This document shows positions 1 through 7,478 of a DNA stretch of 8,804 nt, in pieces. Position numbers and translations under genes: made by a program. Positions within the stretch are counted from its first letter, which is position 1, and every line of letters starts with the position of its first letter. The notes under the pieces were generated by a model. The model had not been told where the DNA came from and ran no database searches. It was given only the letters and a program-made list of their open reading frames with translations. Source of the DNA: Deltaproteobacteria bacterium. Its GTDB lineage: Bacteria > Desulfobacterota > Binatia > DP-6. The DNA lies in assembly GCA_005879205.1 (NCBI GenBank), contig VBLD01000211.1, positions 1 through 8,804 on the forward strand, written 5' to 3'.

Positions 1-641
1 TGCGCGAGGGGCCCCGGCCCTTCGCCCGGCCGCAGGAGCAGGGGCAGGAACGCGCCGACCACGCCGATCGCCCAGTCCGTGGCCCGTGCCGAGGTCCCCA
101 GGCTGCGGCGCCGGGTCAGGGCGACGAAGACGAGCATCGCTTCGAGCACGACGATGGGCATCGCCGTCCGCCACTGGCCGGTGCGACGCGCGAACTCGAA
201 GTGGGCGGAGGCGAAGAAGACGTAGAGGGCCGCGAGCGCCACGTTGGAGAGGGCGGTCGCGAGCGCGCCGGTGTGGCCGCGGGGCCGTTCGACGTCGCCC
301 TCGATCTCCACCCGGGCGCCTTCCTTGAGGCCGGTCTCGGCGAGCGTCCCGGCGGGAAGCTCGAGGACGCTGGTGGCCCCGGCGACACGCGGTGAGATCG
401 TTCCCGGGGGCAGCGCGCTGATGGTCCGCAGGATCTGCAGCCGGTCGTCCAGGAAGGCGATGTCGATCGGATAGCGCATCCCGATCATGTGCACCTGCCG
501 CGACCGCTTGAGCCATAGCCCGTCGCCGGACGGGAGGTCCTTCGTGCCGAGGAGGCCGAAGAGCCGCGTCCAGTGGGTGTCCGCGCAGCGGAGCCTTCTC
601 GCCACCACCACGCCGCTCGTCGCGTCACGTGCCTGCTGCAC
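1..641 (-). CDS. DUF192 protein fused to a membrane domain (partial, 3' end outside window)
   Basis: The reading frame stays open from a GTG at 641 to the left edge (213 codons visible), so the C-terminus is missing. Residues about 9-115 match the DUF192 (COG1430) pattern: a start like 'CADTHWTRLFGLLG', then 'MIGMRYPIDIAFLD', then 'LELPAGTLAETGLKEG'. The biochemical role of DUF192 is not established. From about residue 127 the protein becomes hydrophobic, with segments near 128-146, 160-176 and 188-204 and the phrase 'FLPLLLRP'. This resembles the N-terminal part of isoprenylcysteine-methyltransferase-like membrane proteins, but the catalytic region would lie beyond the edge. I chose GTG 641 because a GGAG lies just upstream and the conserved domain begins soon after; later GTG codons at about 611-605 are possible. 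It starts 9 nt after the tadC stop, in the same frame, so it is probably the last or next gene of the operon. DUF192 is secure; the membrane-domain family is tentative. Confidence 0.8.
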   Translation of the reverse strand, partial: MQQARDATSGVVVARRLRCADTHWTRLFGLLGTKDLPSGDGLWLKRSRQVHMIGMRYPIDIAFLDDRLQILRTISALPPGTISPRVAGATSVLELPAGTLAETGLKEGARVEIEGDVERPRGHTGALATALSNVALAALYVFFASAHFEFARRTGQWRTAMPIVVLEAMLVFVALTRRRSLGTSARATDWAIGVVGAFLPLLLRPGEGPGPLA

Positions 642-650
642 GGGCTCCGC

Positions 651-1577
651 TCAGCCCCCCATCCCCTTGAACAGCTCCATGATCTGGAGGACGGCGGGTC
701 CGACGGTCACCGTGAAGAGCGGCGGGAGGATGAAGAGCGCGAGCGGGATCAGCAGCTTGATCGGCAGCTTGCGGGCCGCCTCTTCGGCACGCTGTCGCCG
801 TTTAGTCCGGAGCAGGTCGGAATGGGAGCGGAGCGTCGTCCCCATGCTGGCGCCGAGGCGGTCGCACTGGATGATCATCCCGGTGAGCGTCTTCAGGTCG
901 CCGACGCCGTTGCGCTCGCCGAGGCCGCGCAGCGCCTGCTCGCGCGTCCGCCCGCTGCGCAGCTCGAGCGACACCGTGGCGAACTCCTGCCCGAGCGGGT
1001 CCTTCATCGTCGACCGTTCCTTGCCGACGCGGGCGATGGCCGCGTTCAGCCCGAGGCCCGCCTCGAGGCAGACCACCATGAGGTCGAGCGTGTCCGGGAG
1101 CACGGCGCTGATCTCGGTGATGCGCCGCGCGCCCATCGACCGGAGTCGCAGGTTCACGATCATGTGGCCGACGAACCACGCGGCCGCCGCGAAGCCGACG
1201 CTCGGGCCGAGGGGCTTGCCGGCGGTGACGCGCGGCACGAGCACGGCGAGCGCCGGACCGAAGCTGAGCAGCGTGCGGATGCCGAGGAAATGGAGCGACG
1301 AGCTGGGTCCGCGCACCCCGGCGGTCGACAGCTTGCGGGCGAGCGCGCTGTCACCACCACCGACCCCGTAGTTGCCGAGTGCCGCGAGCGCCGCCTTCAG
1401 GAAGCCGCGCTCGTCGGCCTTGGCGGCCGCCGCGGCCTGGGCCTGGGCCCCACCCTCGGGCAGCATCTTCTTCAGGCGCTCCTCGACCGGCGATTTGGAC
1501 GTCCCCACGAAGAGGACCACGGCCATGAGCCCGGTGACCGTGACGAAGGCGAGGGCAGTGATCAGCATCGGGGACAT
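651..1577 (-). CDS. tadC: Tad pilus inner-membrane platform protein TadC (T2SSF domain)
   Basis: A 308-residue GspF/TadC-type polytopic protein. With TadB it forms the inner-membrane platform on which the CpaF ATPase acts. An N-terminal membrane segment lies at about 5-25. It is followed by an Ala/Gln-rich linker (about 43-55) and two hydrophobic stretches near 100-116 and 126-142. The T2SSF cytoplasmic domain begins around 158 with 'LPDTLDLMVVCLEAGLGLNAA', the usual signature of these proteins, and ends near 268. The C-terminus has a hydrophobic pair at about 272-300. Length and layout are typical. The ATG at 1577 is strongly supported by AGGAGG at 1583-1588, 5 nt upstream; that site shares a base with the tadB stop codon, so the two genes are probably translated together. 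It comes directly after TadB, the order usual in tad loci. Confidence 0.95.
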   Translation of the reverse strand: MSPMLITALAFVTVTGLMAVVLFVGTSKSPVEERLKKMLPEGGAQAQAAAAAKADERGFLKAALAALGNYGVGGGDSALARKLSTAGVRGPSSSLHFLGIRTLLSFGPALAVLVPRVTAGKPLGPSVGFAAAAWFVGHMIVNLRLRSMGARRITEISAVLPDTLDLMVVCLEAGLGLNAAIARVGKERSTMKDPLGQEFATVSLELRSGRTREQALRGLGERNGVGDLKTLTGMIIQCDRLGASMGTTLRSHSDLLRTKRRQRAEEAARKLPIKLLIPLALFILPPLFTVTVGPAVLQIMELFKGMGG

Positions 1578-1582
1578 GGCGG

Positions 1583-1588
1583 CCTCCT
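1583..1588 (-). promoter_or_regulatory. Shine-Dalgarno of tadC overlapping the tadB stop
   Basis: A perfect AGGAGG lies 5 nt before the tadC ATG, and its first A is the last base of the tadB TGA (1588-1590). The arrangement fixes the tadC start and suggests that ribosomes ending tadB re-initiate on tadC. Confidence 0.8.
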
Positions 1589-2568
1589 CACACGCGGATG
1601 TTCGTGATCCGCGAGATCACGACGTGTCCGAAGACGATGCTCACGACGGCATAGCACAGCATGTAGAGCCCGGTGGTCGTGTGCAGCATCGGCGAGAAAT
1701 ATGTCGGGTTCATGAGGAAGACACCGATCGCGACGCAGAAGGGCAGCGCGCTCAGCAAATTCCCCGACATCTTGCCCTGCGCCGTCATGACCTTCGTCTC
1801 GCGCAGCAGCTTGAAGCGCTCGCGGATCGTGTGTGAGATGTTGTTGAGCACCTCGGCGAGGTTGCCGCCGATCTCCTGCGTCACCAGGATGCCGATGATC
1901 AGGATCGGCAGGTTCGAGTCGTCCACGCGCTCGGTCAGGTTATAGAGGGCGTCGCGCATGGGCAGCCCGAGCCGCATCTCCTCCGCCACCTCGCGGAACT
2001 CCGGGGCGATGGGATCCGGGAACTCGTCGGCGACCACGTAGAGCGCGCTCGACAGCGAGTGGCCGGCCTGCAGCGCGGCGCGGATGAGGTCGAGGGCGTC
2101 GGGGAGCTGCTCGGAGAAGAGCGAGTTCCGCTTCCGCTGCATGCGGCGCACGATCATCAACGGCAGCCCGCCGGCGACGACGCCCGCTCCCAGCCCGGCC
2201 GCCTCCGGGAAGCCGAAGGACACGACGCCGACATAGCCTCCGACACCGAGGAGCGGCACGTAGAGGAGGATCTCGCCGACCCGCTTCTTGAGTCCCGCCT
2301 GGCGGATCATCCGCACCAGCGGGTTCAGGCGAGACATGCGGCGCAGGACGGTGTTGAGGAACGCGATGCCGGAGAGCCGGCGGTCCTTCAGCACCGAGGA
2401 CTGCGAGCTGTCCGTCGGCGCGTCGGCCACCGCTGCGCCCGTCATGACCGCCAGCCGGCGGTCGAGGGTCTGCTTGGACTCCTCACGCCCCTTCGCCCAG
2501 CCGGATATCGCGTAGCCGACGAGGGCGAGCGAGGCGAAGACGAGCAGCGCTGCAAGGCCGAGCATCAT
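1588..2568 (-). CDS. tadB: Tad pilus inner-membrane platform protein TadB (T2SSF domain)
   Basis: A 326-residue GspF-like membrane protein, partner of TadC in the assembly platform. A hydrophobic segment lies at 3-23. A cytoplasmic linker with several charged residues follows, then two membrane stretches at about 100-118 and 122-140. The T2SSF domain starts at about 150 ('FSEQLPDALDLIRAALQAGHSL') and contains the typical 'TQEIGGNLAEVL' stretch at 230-241. The C-terminal segments are at about 271-287 and 300-318. The start is the first of two adjacent ATG codons at 2568, with GAGG at 2576-2579, 7 nt upstream. The frame stays open further upstream to about 2712, but that part lies inside cpaF in another frame and has no family similarity, so I exclude it. 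The gene follows cpaF by 13 nt. Confidence 0.95.
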   Translation of the reverse strand: MMLGLAALLVFASLALVGYAISGWAKGREESKQTLDRRLAVMTGAAVADAPTDSSQSSVLKDRRLSGIAFLNTVLRRMSRLNPLVRMIRQAGLKKRVGEILLYVPLLGVGGYVGVVSFGFPEAAGLGAGVVAGGLPLMIVRRMQRKRNSLFSEQLPDALDLIRAALQAGHSLSSALYVVADEFPDPIAPEFREVAEEMRLGLPMRDALYNLTERVDDSNLPILIIGILVTQEIGGNLAEVLNNISHTIRERFKLLRETKVMTAQGKMSGNLLSALPFCVAIGVFLMNPTYFSPMLHTTTGLYMLCYAVVSIVFGHVVISRITNIRV

Positions 2569-2581
2569 GGGATCGCCTCGA

Positions 2582-3955
2582 TCAGTTGAGGTACTCGAGG
2601 ATCTTGGGGTCGATCGCGTGGCTCGAGGACTTGAGCCGTTCCGTGAAGTGGGGACGGATGCCGGTCGAGGCGAAGCGGCCGGCGATGCGGCCGTCCTTGT
2701 CGACGCCGTCACGGGTGAAGGTGAAGAGCTCCTGGAGCATGATCGTGTCGCCTTCCATCCCCACCACCTCGGTGATGGCCATGACCTTGCGCGACCCGTC
2801 GCTCATGCGCGCGGTCTGCACGACCAGGTCGAGGGCGGAGCTGATCTGCTGGCGCATGGCCCGGCTCGGGAGCTCGAAGCCGCACATCTGCATCATCATC
2901 TCCAGGCGGGCGATCGAATCGCGCGCCGAGTTGGCGTGCACGGTGGAGATGGAGCCGTCGTGGCCGGTGTTCATCGCCTGGAGCATGTCGAGCACCTCGG
3001 CGCCGCGCACCTCGCCGACCACGATGCGGTCGGGGCGCATACGGAGGCAGTTGCGCACCAGGTCACGTGCGGTCACCTCCCCGCGACCCTCGATGTTGGG
3101 CGGCCGGGTCTCCAGGCGGACCACATGCGGCTGCTGGAGCTGCAGCTCGGCCGAGTCCTCGACGGTGACGATCCGCTCGCCGTCCGGGATGAAGGACGAG
3201 AGCGCGTTCAGCAGCGTGGTCTTTCCCGATCCGGTGCCGCCCGAGACGAGGATGTTGAGCCGTGCCCGCACCATGGCCTGCAAGACCATGCCCATCTCCG
3301 GGGTGAGCGCGCCGACCCGGATGAGGTCGTCGATCATCATGGGCGCCCGGCCGAAGCGCCGGATCGACATGATCGGCCCGTCGAGCGCGAGCGGCGGGAT
3401 GATGGCGTTGACGCGCGAGCCGTCGGGCAGCCGGGCGTCGACCATGGGCGAGCTCTCGTCGATGCGGCGACCCACCTTCGAGACGATGCGGTCGATGATC
3501 TGCAGGAGGTGGGCGTCGTTGCGGAACATGACCGTGGTCGGCTCGAGCTTGCCGTGGCGCTCGATGTAGACCTGGCGGGCGGTGTTCACCAGGATGTCGG
3601 AGATCTCCGGGTCGCGGAGCAGCGGCTCGATCGGCCCGAGGCCGTACACCTCGTGGAGGATCTCCTCGCGCAGGTTCTCGCGGTCGCGGTGGCTGAGCGG
3701 GACCGCCAGCTCGCCGAGCAGTTCCGTGATGGCCGCTCGCAGCTCGTTCTCCGCCTGGTTCAGATCCATGCGGGCGAGGTTGCCGAGGTCGACCCGGTCG
3801 AGCAGCAGGCGATGGATGCGAAGCTTCAGGTCCTGGTAGGCCCGGTCCGCCGTGCGCTCCCAGGCCTGCGCGGCGGGCCGCGGGGCCGCGGGCTCGCTCT
3901 CCGCCGACGGGGCGACCGGCTTCTGGTTCAGTCCGATGCGATCCTTCAGCTTCAC
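2582..3955 (-). CDS. cpaF: Tad pilus assembly ATPase CpaF/TadA (type II/IV secretion ATPase)
   Basis: A 457-residue cytoplasmic secretion ATPase that powers Flp pilus assembly as a hexamer, acting on TadB/TadC. After a Pro/Ala-rich N-terminus (about 12-30), a helical domain at 40-110 ends in 'GLGPIEPLLRDPEISDILVN', the usual CpaF N-terminal motif. The RecA-like core has Walker A GGTGSGKTT at 239-247 (Lys245), Asp-box 'VTVEDSAELQL' at 263-273, Walker B 'RIVVGEVRG' at 310-318 with catalytic Glu315, and His-box 'GSISTVHANS' at 334-343. All key residues are intact and the length is normal. The start is GTG at 3955, within a GTGA overlap with the cpaE stop; GAGGGAG at 3964-3970, 8 nt upstream, supports it. 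The first residues, 'MKLKDRIG', are typical of the family. Confidence 0.97.
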   Translation of the reverse strand: MKLKDRIGLNQKPVAPSAESEPAAPRPAAQAWERTADRAYQDLKLRIHRLLLDRVDLGNLARMDLNQAENELRAAITELLGELAVPLSHRDRENLREEILHEVYGLGPIEPLLRDPEISDILVNTARQVYIERHGKLEPTTVMFRNDAHLLQIIDRIVSKVGRRIDESSPMVDARLPDGSRVNAIIPPLALDGPIMSIRRFGRAPMMIDDLIRVGALTPEMGMVLQAMVRARLNILVSGGTGSGKTTLLNALSSFIPDGERIVTVEDSAELQLQQPHVVRLETRPPNIEGRGEVTARDLVRNCLRMRPDRIVVGEVRGAEVLDMLQAMNTGHDGSISTVHANSARDSIARLEMMMQMCGFELPSRAMRQQISSALDLVVQTARMSDGSRKVMAITEVVGMEGDTIMLQELFTFTRDGVDKDGRIAGRFASTGIRPHFTERLKSSSHAIDPKILEYLN

Positions 3956-5163
3956 GGCCGCGTCTCCCTCGTGAAGATGCGTTGCAGCAGATGGCCCCGC
4001 TTCGCCTTCGGGGCGCCGCCCCGCCCGGCGACCTTGTCGGCCAGCTCGGCGATTGCCGTGCCGAGCCCGCCCTCGCGACCGGCGGCAATTGGCGCGCCCG
4101 CGTTCATGGCCCCGCTGGCCGCCTGCTCGTCGCGCGGGAGCACCTGGAAGACCTCCTTGCCGATGGCCCGCGCCGCGTCCTGGAGCGACACGGGGCCCGG
4201 GATGGCCTGAGTGACGATCAGGTCCACGCGCTCGCGCGGGATGCTCAGGCGGTCGAGGAGCTCGACGATGCGGCGCGCCGCGCGGACACCCGGTACCGAG
4301 AGATCGGTCAGCATGAGGAGCCGATCGCTCTGCTCGAAGGCCGCCAGGGCGGGGCCGCTGATCGTGCGGCCGGTGTCGACGACGGCGTAGCGGAACTGGG
4401 AACGCAGGAGGCGGAGCGCCACCTCGACCTCGTTGTGGCCGATGGCGTCGGCTTCCTCGATCTCGGACGGAGCCGGCAGCAGGAAGAGCCCGCTCGGGTG
4501 CCGGGTGAGGGTGCCGGCCAGGAAAATCTCGTCCACGGTACCCGTGGCATTGGCCAGCGCCGCCAGGGAGTTCACCGGCGTGAGGTTCAGGAACGCCGCC
4601 ACGTCGCCCCGCTGCAGATCGAGGTCGACGAGCGCCGTCTCGACTTCCAGCGTGGCGTGCAGGCGGGCCGCCAGGTTGACCGCGAGCGTCGTGGCGCCGA
4701 GCCCACCGCGCACGCCGTAGACCGTGAGCACCGTGCCGGGCGCGTTCGCCGGACCCGTCTTGCTCCGCACCTGCGAGAACTTGATGAGGGCCTTGTGCAG
4801 CTCCTGGCTGCTGAGGGGCAGCGAGAGCACGTCGCTCGCGCCCGCCTCGAGCAGGGTGCGCAGGAGCGACACGCTCGGGTCGTCGGAGACGGCGAAGATG
4901 TTGAGGGCGGGAAGCCGCTCGTGGAGCCGCTTGATGAGCGCGACGCCCGCCTCGGCGTCTTCGCCGAGCTCGATCCCGACCAGCTCGCAGCGACGAACCC
5001 GGACGAGCTCGGGCAGCTCGCCGTAGGTACAGGCGTGGACGGCGAGCTTGAACTCGCGGACCGCGACCCGCAGGGGCTCCACGCTCCCCGGGCCGGTGGC
5101 CCCATCGGGCCGCGCCCAGAGGAGCGTTCCCTCCTCCGGCGCCATGGTACCGTTCGTCGTCAC
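3952..5163 (-). CDS. cpaE: Tad pilus localization protein CpaE/TadZ (MinD/ParA-like, receiver-like N-terminus)
   Basis: A 403-residue protein of the CpaE/TadZ family, which places the pilus machine, often at a cell pole. Residues about 30-130 form a receiver-like fold: the stretch 'RRCELVGIELGED' (58-70) has Glu65 where true receivers have the phospho-accepting Asp, and 'LLEAGASDVLSLPLSSQEL' (104-122) matches the later receiver helices. The C-terminal half is a SIMIBI P-loop domain: a deviant Walker A at 150-159, GVRGGLGATT, in which the signature lysine is Arg and the second lysine is Ala. Next comes 'ALVDLDLQRGDVAAFLNL' (177-194), with Asp180 in the Walker A' position. Loss of these lysines is common in TadZ proteins, but weak or absent ATP hydrolysis is likely. 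The start is GTG 5163, with AAGGA nearby (AGC spacer); ATG 5145 has no ribosome-binding site. It lies 42 nt after the secretin and overlaps cpaF by 4 nt. Confidence 0.92.
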   Translation of the reverse strand: MTTNGTMAPEEGTLLWARPDGATGPGSVEPLRVAVREFKLAVHACTYGELPELVRVRRCELVGIELGEDAEAGVALIKRLHERLPALNIFAVSDDPSVSLLRTLLEAGASDVLSLPLSSQELHKALIKFSQVRSKTGPANAPGTVLTVYGVRGGLGATTLAVNLAARLHATLEVETALVDLDLQRGDVAAFLNLTPVNSLAALANATGTVDEIFLAGTLTRHPSGLFLLPAPSEIEEADAIGHNEVEVALRLLRSQFRYAVVDTGRTISGPALAAFEQSDRLLMLTDLSVPGVRAARRIVELLDRLSIPRERVDLIVTQAIPGPVSLQDAARAIGKEVFQVLPRDEQAASGAMNAGAPIAAGREGGLGTAIAELADKVAGRGGAPKAKRGHLLQRIFTRETRP

Positions 5164-5205
5164 GCTTCCTTTCGCTCTCCGCTGCTCGGTTGCGTCAGTC
5201 CCCCT

Positions 5206-6582
5206 TTACGGCAGGCCCGGCACGCGTGGCCGGGTCACTTCCGCGGGGTCGCGCTTGGTCTTCATCTCTTCGCTGGTGAGCGGCCCCCGGTCGGTCGGGA
5301 GCGCCAGCTCCTCGCCCGGCGGCAGGGCGTGCACCAGGTGAGGCGTGATGATGACCATCAGCTCGGTCACCTGGGTCTCGGTCACCTGGGTCTCGTAGTG
5401 GGTCGTGCGGAATATGTAGCCGACGATCGGGAGGTTCTGCAGGTACGGAATGCCGCTCACGTTCTCGGTCCGATTGGTCTGCAGGAGTCCGCCGATCACG
5501 AGCGTCTCGTCGTTGCGCAGCCGGGTGCTGGTGGACGCCCGGCGCGTGCGGAAGCTCGGGATGCCCTCGACCGGGCTGTTGAAGTCGGGCTGGCTCACCT
5601 CGGGGGTCACCGTGAGCATGATGTCGCCCTCGTCCGAGACCTGCGGGACGAAGTTGATGAGGGTCCCGAAGGGCTTGAACTGGATGTCGGCCGAGAAGCC
5701 CGTCGCGACGCGGATGGGAATCTCGCCGCCCACCTGGAAAACCGCGTTCTGGCCGCTCATCGCGAGCAGCTTCGGCTGGGCGAGGATGGTGGCGAGCCCT
5801 TCGGTCTGCAGCGCCTGGACGAATGCCGTGATGTCGGTCTTCGGCAGGTTGAAGGCGTAGACCGGCGCGGAATCGGACGTCCGGATCGGCAGCAGCGGCT
5901 GGTTCTGCCCGGGCGGCACCTGTCCGCCGGACAGCGGTCCGACGCCGCCGCCCATGAAGTAGGCGGAGACGAACGAGTTGGCCATGTTGCGGAAGTTGAG
6001 GCCGTGGTCCTCCATGGCCGTGCGGTTGAGCTCGGCCACGGTCACCTCGAGCATGACCTGCCGGTCGATGAAATCGGCGACCACGAGGGTGTGGATGTCG
6101 GGAGCCTCCCCGGGGCCGTCCCACACGACGAGCGTCGTCTCGGCGACGTGCGGCTCCGGCGTCAGCGTGCGGCCGGTGACCATGCCGGCGGCACGGGGCG
6201 CCGCCGATTCACCGCCGCCGTTCTTCGGCAGGTCCTTGGCGTTCAGCATGACGGTGCGCGGGCCGAGGACCACGATGCCGGCCAGATCGGGGTTGCCGAT
6301 GGACACGCGTCGCACGGTGCCGCGCAGCTGCAGGATCCGCGTCTTGCCGCTGCGAACCCAGATCGGCTCGCCCGGCTCGAGCGGCGCACCCTCCGCCTTC
6401 TCCGTCCCCCTCGGCATCAACTCCTTCTCGATGCCGTCCGAGACGGCGCGCTCGGATCGCGCGCGCGCCAGCGACTGCTCGAAGTGCTCCTTGCCGGCAG
6501 GGCGGTGCGCGCTACAGGACGACAGCGCGACAGCCGCGACCGCGAGGGCCGCGAGCGCCCGTCCAGAGTCTCTCGTCGTCAT
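5206..6582 (-). CDS. cpaC: Tad pilus outer-membrane secretin CpaC/RcpA (predicted lipoprotein)
   Basis: A 458-residue secretin that forms the outer-membrane pore of the Tad pilus. Residues 1-23 read as a lipoprotein signal: basic start, hydrophobic core and lipobox L20-S21-S22-C23. Residues 72-155 match the pilus-secretin N-terminal domain ('SGKTRILQLRGTVRRVSIGNPDLA' ending in 'TTLVVWD'), interrupted at about 121-145 by a Gly/Ala/Pro-rich insert. The usual BON domain seems absent, because 'RQVMLEVTVAELNR' follows almost directly (174-187). The secretin core runs from there to about 417, with 'ILAQPKLLAMSGQNAVFQVGGEIPI', 'LRNDETLVIGGLL', 'IPYLQNLPIVGYIFR' and the final 'ELMVIITPHLV'. A perfect 5-residue duplication lies at 398-407. 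A charged tail of about 40 residues ends the protein. ATG 6582 overlaps the cpaB stop (ATGA), with a GGGGGAGG stretch just upstream. The frame is open to 7620, but that part is out-of-frame cpaB. Confidence 0.95.
   Translation of the reverse strand: MTTRDSGRALAALAVAAVALSSCSAHRPAGKEHFEQSLARARSERAVSDGIEKELMPRGTEKAEGAPLEPGEPIWVRSGKTRILQLRGTVRRVSIGNPDLAGIVVLGPRTVMLNAKDLPKNGGGESAAPRAAGMVTGRTLTPEPHVAETTLVVWDGPGEAPDIHTLVVADFIDRQVMLEVTVAELNRTAMEDHGLNFRNMANSFVSAYFMGGGVGPLSGGQVPPGQNQPLLPIRTSDSAPVYAFNLPKTDITAFVQALQTEGLATILAQPKLLAMSGQNAVFQVGGEIPIRVATGFSADIQFKPFGTLINFVPQVSDEGDIMLTVTPEVSQPDFNSPVEGIPSFRTRRASTSTRLRNDETLVIGGLLQTNRTENVSGIPYLQNLPIVGYIFRTTHYETQVTETQVTELMVIITPHLVHALPPGEELALPTDRGPLTSEEMKTKRDPAEVTRPRVPGLP
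5362..5391. repeat. Perfect 15-bp tandem duplication inside the secretin gene
   Basis: Two identical 15-bp copies, CTCGGTCACCTGGGT on the plus strand, lie at 5362-5376 and 5377-5391, followed by a partial third copy (CTCG). They are codon-aligned and encode TQVTE twice (residues 398-407 of the secretin). The lack of any difference between the copies, even at silent sites, suggests recent slippage. Confidence 0.9.
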
Positions 6583-7451
6583 GCCCCTCCCCCTTGTGCC
6601 CGAGCCCACCCATGCCCCTTGTCGTCGAACATCGGCTGCAGGACCATCTTCTCGCCGAGGAAGACCTCGACGGTTGGTCCGCTCGGGGTGCAGCCCGCGC
6701 TCGTATCCTTCGCCTCCATCACGGCCGGCCCGGCCGGGCGGTCCTGGAACATCGCCGCCGCCGTCATGCCCTGCGTCTGCACCATGTCCTCGTCGCGGTA
6801 GTTCCGCAGCGCCAGCCGGACCGCGTCGTAGCGGGTGGCGAGCGTGAGCGTCTCGGCCTGCTCGGGCGACACGAGCAGCGTGACGGTGGGCACCTCCACC
6901 GGCTTCTCGTCCTTCTGCTCGATGATCGTGCCGGTCGCCAGCACCTTGATGTTCTGCAGGATCACCCGGCTCCGCATCTCGTTGTGTTCGCCGCGCGTGC
7001 CCGCGACCACGACGTCGACGCGGCTGTTCGGGGTGATGAAGCCGCTGACGCCGGTCACGCTGTCCACCTTGACCGACATGGCGCGCATGCCCTCGTCGAT
7101 CATCAGCGGCAGGAGTCCTGCGCCCTGGGCGATCAGATCCGTCTTCGCGACGGGCTGGTTCTTCGCGATGGTCGTCCGGGCGATGTTGCCGGCGAGCTCC
7201 TGAGGATCGTGCACCGAGCCCTCGGGCTGGGCCTCCGCCGGCCAGGTGACGATCTTCAGCGCGTCGGGCGTGACCCGCGTGCCGATCGAGATCGTATCGC
7301 GCGCGACCACCACGTCGGTCACCGGATGTTGACCCGCGGCCTTGGCAGCCTCGACCTCCAGGTTCATGGACTTCAGGTGGCGGTAGATCATCGCGGCGCT
7401 GAGTGCGCCGACGATGATCGCGAGCAGAAAGATGTTGGCTGGTTTGCGCAT
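6579..7451 (-). CDS. cpaB: Flp pilus assembly protein CpaB/RcpC (SAF domain)
   Basis: A 290-residue periplasmic protein anchored by an N-terminal membrane segment (about 6-24). CpaB/RcpC proteins work with the secretin in pilus export, and their SAF domain is thought to bind peptidoglycan or glycan. The SAF region spans about 46-107: 'VVVARDTISIGTRVTPDALKIVTWP' and 'ARTTIAKNQPVAKTDL' are the usual halves. The RcpC domain follows: 'LLPLMIDEGMRAMSVKVDSVTGVSGFITPNSRVDVV' at 113-148, and 'PTVTLLVSPEQAETLTLA' at 188-205. The C-terminal strand 'TVEVFLGEK' (260-268) is common in the family and is followed by a short Gly-rich tail. ATG 7451 is preceded by AAAAGGGG at 7461-7468. It begins 27 nt after the tadE-like gene and overlaps the secretin by 4 nt (ATGA), so the two are translationally coupled. 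Confidence 0.95.
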   Translation of the reverse strand: MRKPANIFLLAIIVGALSAAMIYRHLKSMNLEVEAAKAAGQHPVTDVVVARDTISIGTRVTPDALKIVTWPAEAQPEGSVHDPQELAGNIARTTIAKNQPVAKTDLIAQGAGLLPLMIDEGMRAMSVKVDSVTGVSGFITPNSRVDVVVAGTRGEHNEMRSRVILQNIKVLATGTIIEQKDEKPVEVPTVTLLVSPEQAETLTLATRYDAVRLALRNYRDEDMVQTQGMTAAAMFQDRPAGPAVMEAKDTSAGCTPSGPTVEVFLGEKMVLQPMFDDKGHGWARAQGGGA

Positions 7452-7478
7452 CCGTGCAGTCCCCTTTTCGAGGTCGGT

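Noticed and set aside
2567..4210. A 547-codon plus-strand ORF antisense to cpaF
   Set aside because: Same low-complexity antisense composition; the opposite strand encodes an intact secretion ATPase.
3982..6801. A 939-codon plus-strand ORF antisense to cpaE, the secretin and part of cpaB
   Set aside because: Its composition (Arg, Gly, His, Asp and Leu-rich, no domain pattern) is what antisense reading of high-GC codons gives, and three well-recognised genes lie opposite.
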